This document shows, piece after piece, positions 21,900 to 34,259 of a stretch of 64,000 nt of DNA. Made by a program: the position numbers and the translations under genes. Source of the stretch: Procambarus clarkii (lineage: Eukaryota; Arthropoda; Malacostraca; Decapoda; Cambaridae); the NCBI RefSeq assembly GCF_040958095.1, contig NC_091188.1:3909140-3973139 (forward strand). The letters are read 5' to 3'. The notes beneath the pieces were generated by a model. The model made no database searches. It saw nothing but the letters and a program-made list of their open reading frames with translations, and had not been told where the DNA came from. The first letter of the stretch is position 1. Every line of letters begins with the position of its first letter.

Positions 21900-22215
21900 G
21901 TCACTAGTCAACTACCATGCCCTGCACCTTATTTGTCTCCCTAGCAATAGGCTGAAAGCTTTATAGAAAATCCAAAATGAAGCCAAATGAGGATAATTTT
22001 TAGAGCCCCCAGATGCACAAGAATCATCAACACGAGGGAGGAGCTGAAACTCCCAACCATATGTGAAAGAATTGAGCAGCTCAGTACTTCCAAGGTGATA
22101 AAAGATCCAACATCACCCTTACTACTTAAAGATAAACTGACTAGTGCTGTATGTAGTGGATAAAGTGTTGCCAATGCATAAGCAGGTAACCTATATGCAA
22201 ACTGATTGAGTAGAA
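21900..22215 (+). pseudogene. LINE ORF2 thumb-region fragment, copy 2
   Basis: Duplicate of 16345-16700, interrupted by the SINE at 22219. Confidence 0.65.
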
Positions 22216-22218
22216 GTG

Positions 22219-22489
22219 ACTCACCCACAGTCTCCGTGGTGTAGTGGTAAGACACTCGCCTGGCGTTCCGCGAGCGCTATGTCATGGGTTCGTATCCTGG
22301 CCGGGGAGGATTTACTGGGCGCAATTCCTTAACTGTAGCCTCTGTTTAACGCAACAGTAAAATGTGTACTTGGATGAAAAAACGATTCTTCGCGGCAGGG
22401 GATCGTATTCCAGGGACCTGCTCGAAACGCTACGCGTACTAGTGGCTGTACAAGAATGTAACAACTCTTGTATATATCTCAAAAAAAAA
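22219..22489 (+). mobile_element. tRNA-derived SINE inserted in unit copy 2
   Basis: Head: TCTCCGTGGTGTAGTGGTAAGAC (A-box-like) and GGGTTCGTATCCTGG (B box). The body contains GGGGAGGATTTACTGGGCGC. The tail GCTCGAAACGCTACGCG, TAGTGGCTGTACAAGAATG ends in an A-run. Copy 1 of the unit reads through the same site (GAGTAGAAATGTTGCC), so the empty site is visible in the window. A target duplication of about 5-7 bp (AAGTG) blurs with the A-tail. Confidence 0.85.
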
Positions 22490-22652
22490 GTGTTGCCAAT
22501 CTCAATATTGCTATTGTATGCAATGTGCTAGAAATGATATTCCACTATATCTGTACCCTGAAATACAAGTGTCTTACACCACCATCAGCAAAACGAGCAA
22601 TTGATTGATGGAAAGTCATTCAATCTTTCTAGGGTGAACAGTGATGTAAAGT

Positions 22653-22836
22653 GTTGATCAGACTGCATACTAGAAAGTGAAGGGACAACGACGTTTCGGT
22701 CCGTCCTGGACCATTCTCAAGTCGATTGCGATTGTGACTTGAAAATGGTTCAGGACGGACCGAAACGTCGTCGTCCCTTCATTTTCTAGTGTGGTCTGGT
22801 CAACATACTTCAGCCACGTTATTGACTCATCGCCTG
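22653..22836. mobile_element. Short dispersed repeat, inverted-dimer form, with 14-bp target duplication
   Basis: Two head-to-head copies of a core (ACGACGTTTCGGTCCGTCCT, GACCATTCTCAAGTCGATTG) plus a tail CAACATACTTCAGCCACGTT. CAGTGATGTAAAGT flanks it at 22639-22652 and 22837-22850. Related copies are at 16838-16866 (cut by the duplication), 30483-30627, 32945-33020, 36860-36965, 39440-39610 and 55317-55387. Confidence 0.8.
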
Positions 22837-23100
22837 CAGTGATGTAAAGTACTCATTAAGAGTGTTTGCTGCTCTTTTATCATCCAATATAACTTGGTTA
22901 CTCACCTTTTAGGGCCCTACAGAGTTCTTGGTTTTGATTTTACTTCGTATGTGCATCGAATGATTTTGGATCTTCCTTTAAGTTTTGGACAAGTATTCAT
23001 TTGTAGTTTCTTTTCGCTAATCTGATTTCCTGGATAGCTGAATTTAATATCCTTTTAATATATCTTATAATTCACGATGTTCATCGTGGATTTATACCGT

Positions 23101-23466
23101 CTAAAGAGATTCCGTTAAGTTAACAAAGCTCTTTTTACTAATTACACATTTTACAATATCACATTGTCTAGTGGATGTTTTATGCTGCCTGTACATATAA
23201 TTCTCCGTTCTAAACATGTCATAGCTCTTTATACGTGTGCTTTCTGGTCTTTGTGTGTTGACCGCTCTTCTGTCTTCCCCGATTTCCTGAAATATTGCGG
23301 CTTTTACAGCAAAAACTTGAATGCCCATATCCAACTCAAGTTCAGGTTTATCAAATGCAGTTTTAGCTGACTTGTCTGTCATGCTGCAACCAGTCCTCGG
23401 CTCCAGTCCATTACATCCAGCAGTCGACCCCACAGACGCATTCATAAATTTTAACATGCTGTTCAT
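23101..23466 (-). CDS. Unrecognised 121-codon ORF
   Basis: Starts MNSMLKFMNASVGSTAGCNG, continues ELELDMGIQVFAVKAAIFQE and ends KKSFVNLTESL. No domain is recognised. Its length is above chance for this base composition but no splice or promoter evidence fixes it. It could be a first exon or a repeat remnant. Confidence 0.25.
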   Translation of the reverse strand: MNSMLKFMNASVGSTAGCNGLEPRTGCSMTDKSAKTAFDKPELELDMGIQVFAVKAAIFQEIGEDRRAVNTQRPESTRIKSYDMFRTENYMYRQHKTSTRQCDIVKCVISKKSFVNLTESL

Positions 23467-23799
23467 TCAAAACTAGGAATTTTCTCAAATATAAATTAAA
23501 TTTATAATATATTAGGATATTTTGCATATATATATAGGCATATGTTTTATTAGGTTCTGTTGACGATTATTTGTATTTGTAGTTTATGGGTGAAGCATTT
23601 GTAGCGTTGTGATTCGAACAAAATTCGTCAGTGAAGCACTTGTTCCGGAAGTGTTAAAACGTCAACAGTTGTGAGTCGTGTGTGAACCGTTTTTCATTCA
23701 TAAAAAGGGGTTTGGCAGGTGCATGGAATCACTTTTGGATCTTTGAAGGACAGGCTTCATGCTGGACAACACATATGTGAGATGTATCCATACAAATGA

Positions 23800-24740
23800 G
23801 ACTCAAACTCTTGCTCTTTGCATTAATAATGTTGTTTATAATGGATGTTACAACATTCCTAGTGTCTATTTTGCATGTTGGGTTAATAAGGGCCTGAAGA
23901 GCTGACTTGGAATCAGAAAATTACTCCTCCACTGTTTTTCAGTGCATTAGTGGCAAGTTGCAGTGCAGCTAAATTTTGCATGTGTTGAGCTAAGCCAGTT
24001 ATTGAGTCACACTTGTGGTCTGTGTATATATGTTGTTTTTTAATATTATACAGGCTGCTGCAGTGCGATCTGTTGCCATTTGAACAGACTCATCAGCGTA
24101 AGCATTTTCTCGTGAGGCCGTAAGTTATTTATAAAGGAATCAATGGTTTCAAGTGTTGTTGCTTTCAGGAGTGCTGGGTTTTCCTTGCTCTTTTTGCTGA
24201 TGGGTGGGTAAGACACTTGTATTTCAGGGTAGATATAATAGAATATCATTGGCTAGTACATTGCTTACAATAGGTATATTCAGTTTAATGATATTGGCAG
24301 CACTTCTACTCAAGCAGCTTGTACATTGACCACACATTCTTGCCTACAAACAGCACCAGTCAGTTTATCTCCAAGTAGTAAGGGTGATGTTAGATCTTTC
24401 ATCACCCTTACACAGAAGGTAGTACAGAGCTGCTCAATTCTTTCACTTATGGGTGAAAGTTTCACCTACTCCCTTATGCTGATTCCTGTGCATCTGGGGG
24501 CTCCAATAATTATTCTCATGACTTCATTTTGTATATTCTCTATAGCTTTCAGTCTATTGCTAGGGATAATAAGGTGCAGGACACGGCAGTTGACTAGTGA
24601 CCGGATGAACATCATGTAAAACATTCTGGCATATTTGACATTAACATCAATGTGCTTTCCATCAAGTATTTTAAGAGGTCTTAGCTGTTCTTTAAGCTGA
24701 ATCTGTAGTTCACTTACAATGTCACTTAATATTTGTGCTG
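23800..24740 (-). pseudogene. Degenerate LINE ORF2 (reverse transcriptase thumb to C-terminal region)
   Basis: Minus-strand reading from 24720 gives QLKEQLRPLKILDGKHIDVN, ARMFYMMFIRSLV, IIPSNRLKAIENIQNEVMRI and GAPRCTGISIRE, a stop, then LSPISERIEQL. The later ORF 24249-24046 (EIQVSYPPISKKSKENPALL, SLFKWQQIALQQPV) continues toward RNase H. This matches the region after the RT catalytic core in Jockey/I-superfamily LINEs. Several stops and shifts make it inactive. Confidence 0.65.
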
Positions 24741-24749
24741 CCTGCAGTT

Positions 24750-27700
24750 TTTATAGGTAATTTAACAAATATGTTAAATTTATTGATCTAACTAGGTTTA
24801 TTTTGATAAATCACAGATTGCCAAGAGACCAGCAGTTGAACTAGGGAAGCATATGTGAAGGGTTATGATGTTCAGTATGTGTGGAAGTAATAATTATCAA
24901 AAGTACTAAGCCCAGTGGCATACATAGTGTCATTTATATTAAGAAAATATTAAAAAAGAGAGTTCCTAGATATCATTCAAGAGGCCAATATGGGAGCAAT
25001 GTTTATCAAGTCACAAGAGGGACTCGTGACTCAAAAAGAATATCAGGAAACCTAAATTGTCATTCAGAAAAACTGTGCATGTGAAATTACTTTAATTTCT
25101 TTGTGCTGTAAATGTCAGTATTATGAAATACAATTTTAAAGCGGTCTCCCAAACATTCATTAATATGTAGAATATACAGTACTGTCTAATATACAGTATA
25201 GGTTATACTCAATCACCATTATTTAAATTTTGTAGCAGGGGAAAATAAATCAAAAGATGTCTGTAGCCACTTTCATATGCCCATTTTCTGCTCTTAACAT
25301 TCTTATATTTTCCTGAGCTAGTACAGTACAAAGGAAAATGGAAAATATTGGTACCTAACACAAACAATAGGCCAAAGTTAATTATCTACAATGTTAAGCT
25401 CTTTGTGCAGCTAAATAGTTTACAAATACTACTTGTACATTTAATATACCAATAAAAATATTCCCCCTAATGTTTCTTTGTGGAGTTATTCTTTACCTTC
25501 TTTGTAAGATTACTGTAAAGTACAACTCTAATGCTATGTAAATTTAATGAAAAGGATGAATTTGACGAGAATAAATTTTGAAGCATCGGTGTCTTGATTT
25601 GTTTCTCTAACATGAGTCTTGGACTTTTTAAAGTTTTGTGTGAGGCTTAATCCATGTGCTTGAACTTATTTAGAAATGGAGCACAGATGACACTGCAGAT
25701 AAGTGAACAGTAATATCATTGTTATAAATCACTACTGTGCATGTGTGTATTATGTATATGAACTGTAGACTGGTACACTTCAATCTTTAAATGAAGGGCA
25801 CAAAAAAAAGGGCTCACATTAAGAATTAAACAAAATGTGAACTCTCTTTTTGTAAAGAGTGAAAAACAAATGTTGGAGGTAGAAAGTTTATAGGAATAAA
25901 ATCTGGTTTTGTAACAAACAATCCAAATTATATTCATAATCATATTTTACTTCATTAAAAAGCATCAAATATTGCTATAAAACCTCACCAATATGCAATT
26001 CTGGCAGATTATATCTATGAGACAAAAATATTCCTTTGCTATAGTCACAACATTTTGAGACATTCCCAATAAAAGGTTTACCTCTATTTCCAACCAATAT
26101 AAAACTTTAATAACTTTTCATACAATAATGAAACATACTGTACTCAAAAAGTTCAACAGTGACAAGCCAGGCAAGCAATGGTGTACATAGAACAAAACTC
26201 GGTCAGCAACGGAGCATTTGTCTTAAGCACTGCACTGCACAACATGCCTTGAGGCTCTCGACAGGTAGTGTGCAACGCGCCTCAGGGTTCTCACGGGTAT
26301 AGCGTATCATTCAAAACTCCTGCGGCTACACGGGGTTCACATCAGCTTCCTCAGGGCTCTCCTAAACAGACGCCATTTATAAAAATAATCGTGGGCATTC
26401 CCGAGTGTGAAGGCCTCAGTACCGAGTGAGCAACCAAGGCTGGCGCACACAGCATGAGCTAACAGCATCGCCTAAAAATGTCCAAATATATATGCATCTG
26501 GTATTATTTAGCCATGATAGTATTACAGAAGAGCTTGACTGATAAAAATTGTGTACAATGTTCAGATATCAGTGAATAAATGCTGTTCAAGATGTTCATA
26601 GTGCTAGCCACAGCACACTGCCATTATTACGTCCATCTAAAATTCTTCAAACAACTTCTCATGTTTCTTTACAAAATAAACATGTGGAAAATTATTCATT
26701 ACATGATTTTAGTGACCAGGATTCTGATAACAGCAGGATTGTAGTGAGAATTAGCGACGTGCATAGTATGATGGGAGGAGTAATGTTGGTGAGGGAGGGA
26801 GGGTCGAGGTAGTGTCGTCTGCTTGCTGGTGTATGGCAACATGTTATTGTCTAGAATCACCATACCAGCTTAGTGGTTCGCTATGGTGAACACACATGTA
26901 GAGAGGCATATTCAATGGGTGTATATAGTGTAATAACAGCAAAAACACGGTTTGATTGATTGTAGATTATAATATACATGTCATATATTAGTGTCCCATA
27001 ATTTTGAGCATAGCAATGTTCCACACATTGAACTATACAAATTCCACAAATTACACACTTTTGAATAATATATTCACAAAAAAAAAAAACAAAAAAAAAA
27101 AAACAAAAAAAAAAAAAACAGAAGAAACAAATGAGAAACATTATATTTGCAGCAACTGCTGCCCCACGGGGTGGCGGGGTCGAGTGATCTCGAGTGTTCC
27201 ATCACTCAGCGCCCATAATTGTCTGTACTTCCCAGCTCCATCACGGTTAGAGTATGACACATACAATTTTTTTTTAGTTTCCCGTGATAAGAGAGTGCCT
27301 CTTAACAATATAAGAAAACATTTTTTGGAAAGAATTTATTTTCGGCACACCACGCGTATGTCATATTTTAATGCAGAGCAGTGCAGTGGTTAAGTAACTG
27401 CAAGAGTGAAGTGAATATGTTCTTTTCAAAAAGCACATATTCACATTCACATATCATTAGTTAGTTTTACAAGTTTGACATGAATCTGTAGCAATTCTCT
27501 TGGCACAAGACAGTATAATACCAGATTTTTTTTTGTTAACAGGATCAAATTTCCTGGGGAAAATTTCCTGAAGCTTGAAAATTTTAAGGGGATTTTCCTT
27601 CAAAATATGGAGTCTTATGCTCCCTTGGCTCTTTATAAGGCATATATAGCTGATGTGTTAAGAGTTATAACTGATGTGTACCAGCTTGGTACACGTGGTC

Positions 27701-29523
27701 TAATGAATTTGATTTCAGAATACAGTAAAATATATTTGACAGAGGAAGAAACTTATGAGCCTTCAAAGCTTTACTTCAAAAACAGGATACACAATATCCT
27801 GATCTCAAGAAACAATATGATTATATCTTGTTATAGTATACAGTAATCAAGAGGTCATAATTATATTTCATTTATTGAATAATAAAAAGTGATTTTTAAC
27901 AATTTTAATTACAGGAACCCTAAACAAATGTAAAATATTGAAATTTACTACTTTTACGTTTTGGCAATGAATGGTGCATTGAAGGCCCCAAGTAAGCATT
28001 ACTGGCAATACAACTTTAAATTGAATCTTCTTGCTCATTCTAAATTATTGTATCAAAGCTTTTATTTTCCCACCCACCCCTTAAAATCTGAATGAAACTC
28101 CACAAAGTAACTTTGTTGAGAATTCTTTAACCTACCTAATAAAACTATCACAAATGAAAATAAGAAACTTAACAGCAAGTACTCCAGTTAGATAATTTAT
28201 GGATGACAAAATAATGAATGACTGTAGGCAGTGAAAACAGGCACATGAAACTAAGATGCTTTTTGAAATATAGTCAGTCACAGACTATGAATACATAAAA
28301 TTAATCAATCTGACACTTTATCTACAAACACCACTTCAAAGAATGGTGAAACATAGGTGTATGTCAAAAAAAAAAATAATAAGTTTTACTATTAACTGTA
28401 TTAACATCATTACATTCTTTCACACACTCCTTCATGACACAGTTCGGGCAGTACTCACGATAAACACCCTAGTCAATCAACACACCCAATTTATTCTTGT
28501 TCTACACTACTACTGTATCAGGTGTCATTCTTCCACTTTTCTGGCACTCACTGAACACTAGAAATAATTTTTAGTGATAAAAGTATTACTACATATTTAA
28601 TAAGTACAGGGGAAAGAAAATGTTTAAGTTACTACTGTATTTGGGGTGTAAGCATCACATAGAAGTGAGTGCATCAACATAACAATTGACTTGAGTGCAT
28701 CTCCTGAATATAGTCCTACATCATCTTTGAATCGCAATGTGCCGAGTCCCGTTGTGAAGCTGAACAATGGTATTTTACTTGTATTACCACCTTTAATAAG
28801 GTTCAAATTACCTGATAACCTTATAAAAATCAAGCACACACACACTTTGTTTTACAATTAATATAGATGTATGACCAAACAGTGAGGCTCCACACTTTGC
28901 GACCCTAGAATGAAAATTGTCTGGAAGGGGAAAGCATTAGGACTATCACATATGAAACTAGCACATCTGACTGCAAAAATAATTGTGGCAAGGTCAAGGG
29001 CTCATGAACCATAGGTGGAGCCTCAGGAATGATCACATTACACCAATATCTCCCTTGAATAGAATTTGTTTAGCAGTAGTTCACTGTTAAACATCAGGGG
29101 TTTCTTATGAACAACAATTTTCAAATAAGGATCTAGTTTAATTGCTCTCTTGATAGTGATCATTATTAACCAGAACATCCTACATGGAACTTTAAAAATA
29201 TCTTTAGCAAATATCAAATTAGTCTAAAATTCTAATTCATCATGGACATTAATTATTGGTAATTAAAATTTTTTATATTTGACAAGAATTTAAGAGTTTG
29301 CAGAGCTACTCTTTGTCATCACTGCAGAATATACAGATAATGGTGCACAATTAAAACAATTCTGACCCTCACTGAAGTTTCACCTCTGGTGCAGAATCCT
29401 CAAGCTTGACATTTCTGTTGAATGCTTCTGCACATTTGCATAAACTGTATCATCAGCACATCAACACTTTGAGGGTTTGTGTTTTTATCGCTGGGTTGGA
29501 GGGTTGTATCACTTAACGCAACC
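24750..29523. other. Mostly non-coding, no gene recognised; possible PPM1 3'UTR in the right part
   Basis: AT-rich sequence with short chance ORFs only. If the 29559 exon is used, the PPM1 3'UTR lies here; AATAAA occurs on the minus strand near 28493, 28061, 27873 and 27337, and no one site can be chosen. 27069-27120 is an A-rich run with C interruptions. 26170-26470 is locally GC-richer without an ORF. Confidence 0.45.
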
Positions 29524-29559
29524 CTAGGTGCAACAATCATTACTGTAGGCATCATTATC
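29524..29559 (-). CDS. Candidate alternative last exon of PPM1, short C-terminus
   Basis: A good acceptor, CCTCTTTTCAG, precedes 29559. In phase 0, as exon 8 requires, it reads DNDAYSNDCCT and TAG. A short acidic and polar tail is typical of PPM1A/B ends. Joined to exon 8 it implies a 20.5-kb intron; joined to the 38419 donor it would be 3'UTR only. In a different phase the same bases stay open for 53 codons (ending MCRSIQQKCQA), so phase alone is not proof. Confidence 0.35.
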   Translation of the reverse strand, partial: DNDAYSNDCCT

Positions 29560-30249
29560 CTGAAAAGAGGATGGTTATTATTGTATTGAATTTTCACCAA
29601 TTATGGAGACAACAAATGCTCATTACATCAACCTCATATTTTATAAAATGAAACATGGAAATGAATACTGTACTGTACAAAGTAAAATCTACTAGACAAG
29701 ACATTTTGTACACTGTTATAACACCAATAATTATGTCAGTAGCTGATGTACCAATAAAATTTAAAGCTCTTAGCTAAATTATAAATCAATTCAAGAATTA
29801 TATAGTAAAATGTTTGACATAGAAGAAAATCAATATGGGGACTCATGTGAACTAAGATAGCTTAACTAATACTGCACAGTATATGCACCAGTCCCAGCAC
29901 CAAGTCAAAACACCCATGCAGGGAGAACACGCCAAGAAATTGCTATATAAGAATAATTACAATTTTCCTTAAAATAAGCATAACTACAAACATGAAAACA
30001 TGAGCACACTTCCAGAAACTGATAAGCCATTTTTTCCCCCCACAAAGATGATTAACACCACAAAAACTGTTCATGCACTGGAATGGATAATTCTCTGCCT
30101 CTAATTCAGATATACTGTTTTTGTAGAACTGTATAAAACACACACTAAACAGAAGATTATGTAAGACATTACCAAAAGAAAGCACAAAGTCAGGGGGGGG
30201 CCCTTGTCTTTAGCACCTTCAGTGTTGCTGGATATTCACAAGGCATTAA

Positions 30250-30760
30250 ATATTGGCTAAATGCCAAATACAAGAACAAAATCACAATAGATAAGCGATA
30301 TCAAAGGTATTAGTCATTTACCTAGGAATAAATGACCACAAGGGACAGTTAGAAGCAAGACGCACCAACGTCCTGAAAATCAGGACATTCTACAAGGAGA
30401 TGCATGACTAAGAGGTACAATGCAGTTCAGACAATAAGGAGCAGGGCAGCATTCCATTAAGTGCCTGTGAATTAAGAGCATATGCAGATGAGGAGTCACA
30501 ATAACGTGGCTGAAAAATATTGACCAAACCACACACTAGAAAGTGAAGAGGCAACAATGTTTCGGTCCATCCTGGACCATTATCAAGTCGATTGTGTGTC
30601 GACCTAATAATGCTCGATTATCAAGTCGAGCATACGGCCAATACATAACCTCACCAGAGCAGTTTCCCACTGCCAATTATGGTGGTTAAAGGAAGGCCAA
30701 GGGAAGAGGCAACCCTGAAGAATATGCAGTTTGTTACCTATAACATGAGACCAACAACCC
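30250..30760 (-). pseudogene. LINE ORF2 C-terminal fragment split by a short repeat
   Basis: The flanks (30300-30480 and 30640-30720) align in order with the minus-strand LINE end at 40990-41384, including the complement of GAGCAGGGCAGC...CATTAAGTGCCTGTGA and CAGTTTCCCACTGCCAATTATGG. The intervening 30483-30627 is the inserted short repeat. Confidence 0.6.
30483..30627. mobile_element. Short dispersed repeat copy with target duplication
   Basis: GAGTCACAATAACGTGGCTG, ACCAAACCACACACTAGAAA, then CAATGTTTCGGTCCATCCTG and ATTATCAAGTCGATTGTG. GAGCATA flanks it (30476-30482 and 30628-30634) within a LINE whose uninterrupted relative is at 41260. Confidence 0.7.
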
Positions 30761-30820
30761 TGCTAAGTTTGGGATCGAGGAATGGATAGAAATCGGAATA
30801 AGGAACACCTTTAAGAGAAA

Positions 30821-31560
30821 TTGGACAAGTGCAGATATACTTACACTGCCACTAAAGAGGCTATCGGCATCAGTGTCTTTCCCAGGTTGCAGAGTACAGT
30901 ACAGCGTGAGCACAGTCCAAATTCCACCAGGGAATGTATTTTCGACTACCATGAATGGCATAGTGAGCAACAGAGTGTATTGCCGCATCTAATAAGGTTC
31001 CATGAAAAAGGGGAGCCTTTAGGGGAGAGGCAGATCACACTGGTTGGAAAGAGGAGTATAGATGGTGAAAAAAAGATTCCAGTCCACCTTATCAAACTGC
31101 CACCGATGGAATGAGAAAAAGGGGTAGAAAGACTAGAAGAGGGTTACAAGAATGGAGAAATGGTCATCATCATCGAGTGAACATGAATCGACTCACTGGA
31201 ATTCAGGAGACAATGAAGAATAAAGGACGAAAGATTCCAGAATACGGCCTTGGGTATTCATCAATGCATTTAACTGTCAGCATGCCAACAGCTAAAATCA
31301 ACCAAGAGTACAAACTCCGGTAACGAGTTCAAGAGGCGGCGAAGAACGGAATGAGAAAGGAATGTGGGGGATGAACAGAATGAAATGGATGAATGGAACA
31401 GTGTACTATTTACAGTACCCATAAAGATACGGGAAACAGAGGAATGAACATTTGACGGAGAAAGTAGAGGGACAAAGGGAACATCATTCCAAATCAAGAA
31501 AGCAGTGGATTTTGTCTCCCTTCTAGCAGAAGCTGAAAGGGAGAAAAGAAAGGAATAACT
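30821..31560 (+). other. Short adjacent ORFs, unidentified
   Basis: ORFs 30821-31114 (ending KIPVHLIKLPPME) and 31111-31323 (MRKRGRKTRRGLQEWRNGHH) overlap by four bases and are rich in charged residues. No family is recognised and the region lies among LINE fragments inside the putative PPM1 intron, so retroelement origin is more likely than a host gene. Confidence 0.2.
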
Positions 31561-31699
31561 ACATTAGTGACCAGGATGAGAATCAATCATTGGCTCCTGG
31601 AGAGAGATGCAAAGAAACCATGAATATTCCACCGAAGAAAGTTGGATGAAGCAGCATAGGCAAACTGATGGGGTCTGGAGATGGAGGAGGCACTGGGAA

Positions 31700-33050
31700 G
31701 AGGTGGCCAAGGTGTGAATATACGAATGCTCATGTCGCATGTGAGGCCTCGTGGGAGGCTCTCTGGTCAGTCCACTTATGACCAAGATTTTGTATGTTTT
31801 TGGACTGGGTGATGCAAATAGAATAGCTTGAGAATTGAAAATTGAAAATTTAGCAATCAGATGACCCATTTTAGCATCATCAGAATGCCTAGGGTTAATA
31901 TGCTGATATGGAAATCTCCAGGATGATTACAATCGGCCGGTCTAAAAGTCCTCCATTCTTACTTCATAGGCTACCCAGTCAATTGATTTCAAATTGAAGT
32001 CACCACATATCAATAACTTGTGATTTATCTTATCTACTCTTTATTATAACCTCTCTCACGATCATTATAAGGCACTCTTTTGTTATCTAGTTCTTCCTTT
32101 GTTGCTTACTGGTGGACTGTAGGCAATAATAATAATCAGTTTATCATCCTGATTGCAGAGCTCCTGTGCCATTATCTTGACATCTTATGGGTTGTCAAGT
32201 ATTAATTCTCCTACCTTTAGTTGTTCCTTTACCAGGACAGCATTGCTTCCGCCCTTTTAAATTTTTCTGCCGCGTCTCCAAATAGACCACCAGTAGATTT
32301 ACAATTTTATCTTTTTTTTTTTTACCTCACCCCATCTATGTTAGCATTCACAATTTTCAGTAACATGTTTCCCCCCCTCCCTTCCCTTACCCTTCCCCTG
32401 TCCACTACTGTTTTTGTTGGTTTGCTTTTGTGTACTATTTTACAGGTTTCCCAATCTCTATCACCTTGTAGAAAAACAAAAGTATTTATTCCTACCTTCA
32501 TTTAAATGTTTTTCTTCATCAAGGTTCGCTTCAGATTCTGTGTCTTTCTTTGAAAGATTAAATGACTAGTTTCCAATCCTTATCATTTTGCAACTTCTTG
32601 GTGTTCCTAAGGATTTGTCATTTATTTCACTCCATTTATTGTCACCCTAAAGGGACAAGTCTTACCCTTTACATACTTGCCTATTCTCCTACTCGCTCTA
32701 TCCACTTTAGACAGCACTTCCTTTTCTAAAGACCAGAAAAAGATTATAGAATGATTCTATCTACAGGGTTTCTTAACTTATTTACACTTTTCCAATCCTT
32801 TAGTAACCATTTCCATTTGAACTGCCCACAAAGATTATCTTAGCATATCCTTACCTAACTCCTTGTTTTGGCTAGCCAGTAGGATTTGCTTTAAGTTCTC
32901 CTCCATGTTTATGCCCCCGTTAACTTCTACAAATTTGCAGACGATGAGTGGCAATAACGTGGATGAAGATACAATGACCCAACCACACATCAGAAAATTG
33001 ATTAACGACAATGCTTTAAATTTGCCCCACTTCATTTTCTTTCACTAGTT
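31700..33050 (-). pseudogene. Degenerate LINE: N-terminal region and endonuclease domain
   Basis: The minus strand reads MEENLKQILLASQNKELGKD (33035 frame), later EVLSKVDRASRRIGKYVKGK and FRVTINGVK, then after stops LIIIIAYSPPV and HKLLICGDFNLKSIDW (about 32020-31973). GDFN is the catalytic-core signature of LINE endonucleases. Many frame breaks. Confidence 0.65.
32945..33020. repeat. Diverged copy of the short dispersed repeat
   Basis: GATGAGTGGCAATAACGTGG, CCAACCACACATCAGAAAAT and AACGACAATG follow the same order as 30495-30570. The rest of the core is lost. Confidence 0.5.
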
Positions 33051-33384
33051 CCTTGATTTCTTTCCTGACTCCTTACTGTGTCAAGCTGGTAATTTCATCC
33101 TCCTCATTCATAATATTCTAGTAACTTCAGCACTTACAAAAAACTTGATTAATCAAAATCATTCTACAATCATATACTGTACAATACTTAGTTCTTGTGT
33201 ATGATTTTAATAACAAAATGATTTGCTTCAATTTAAAATATATAAGATATGAACATATAAACTATTAAATAAAAATACTTTTTTTTTGTCATTTTCATAA
33301 CTAAATATGGAGTAGTGACATCTTCATGCTACAATATCAACAAAAATCAATAGCCAACATTTACACAACACATGCAAAATGATT

Positions 33385-33530
33385 TCAAGTCAAGACTGCG
33401 TATAATGGCATCCAACAACCTTGTTGACTAGTCCGTTAACCAGGAGGACTAGTCAAGGACCAAGCTGTGGGGATACTGATCCTCGGACCCACTTCAAGGT
33501 GGCCAAGCTAATGTCTAAAGGATCAGTTGA
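33385..33530 (+). pseudogene. Short LINE C-terminal fragment
   Basis: RIMASNNLVD followed by bases equivalent to CCAGTCTAGCAACAAGGAGG and GGGACACTAAGCC in the better copy at 40480-40742, so the same LINE family. Confidence 0.5.
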
Positions 33531-34259
33531 TGCAATGAACAGTGTGCACAAGAGTAAGTGAATAACAAACTCATGACAAATACACTTGCATAAAATGAAT
33601 TATTGTTAAACAAGGAAAATAAGAGCATAAAAATGTTAAACAGAAAATCAACAAAATTACATACATGCACCATGCAGGATAAAAAGAAGGGTTCTTGCCC
33701 CTTAAGTGTATAGGCAGTCACTATTCTATGTTAATTACCTTAATGGTTTGTACTTTATCAGAGTTCCACAAGTTTTCATTTCAGCATTTAACATAAAACT
33801 AACAAAATTTAAAGTTTATTGCTTACTAACGCTTAAAATTACCTCTAACATTTTAACAAAGGCATGCATACAGAGTACTACAAATATAATACATTATGGA
33901 AACCACTTAAAATCATAAGCAGAAAATGTTAATCTATATCCCTCTAAATTTGCCCAATAGTTGCCAAAATTGCCATGGTGAAATTAGATTTTTTTTTAGG
34001 ATTTACAATTTTTTTTTGGTTACTACAAACACTTGGTATTTGAAAATTTGCAGTTTAAGAGAGATCCTTAGTACATTAAGAAATGTTCCTATCTAATATA
34101 TGCAGATGAAATACCCCACATACACCAACAAATGTTCAGGTAATGCTTGGTCAATGCAGCAAGCCACTCAGTCGTGCAATTGTTTATCACAATGCAGTAG
34201 TTTACAATAAGAATATTTATTTATCCTTTTAATGAAAATAATATGCATGTGATGTGTTT

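Larger units (their letters stand above)
16867..22680. repeat. Copy 2 of the 5.9-kb tandem duplication
   Basis: Near-identical to copy 1 except for a shorter minisatellite, an extra tandem block of about 75 bp at 19890-20039, a different T-rich insert near 21815, a small deletion near 17030 and a SINE insertion at 22219-22489. The right boundary lies inside the dispersed repeat at 22653-22836. Confidence 0.95.

Noticed and set aside
22231-22310. Functional tRNA gene
   Set aside because: A and B boxes are present, but the acceptor stem is poor and the sequence continues into a SINE body and tail found elsewhere (41695).
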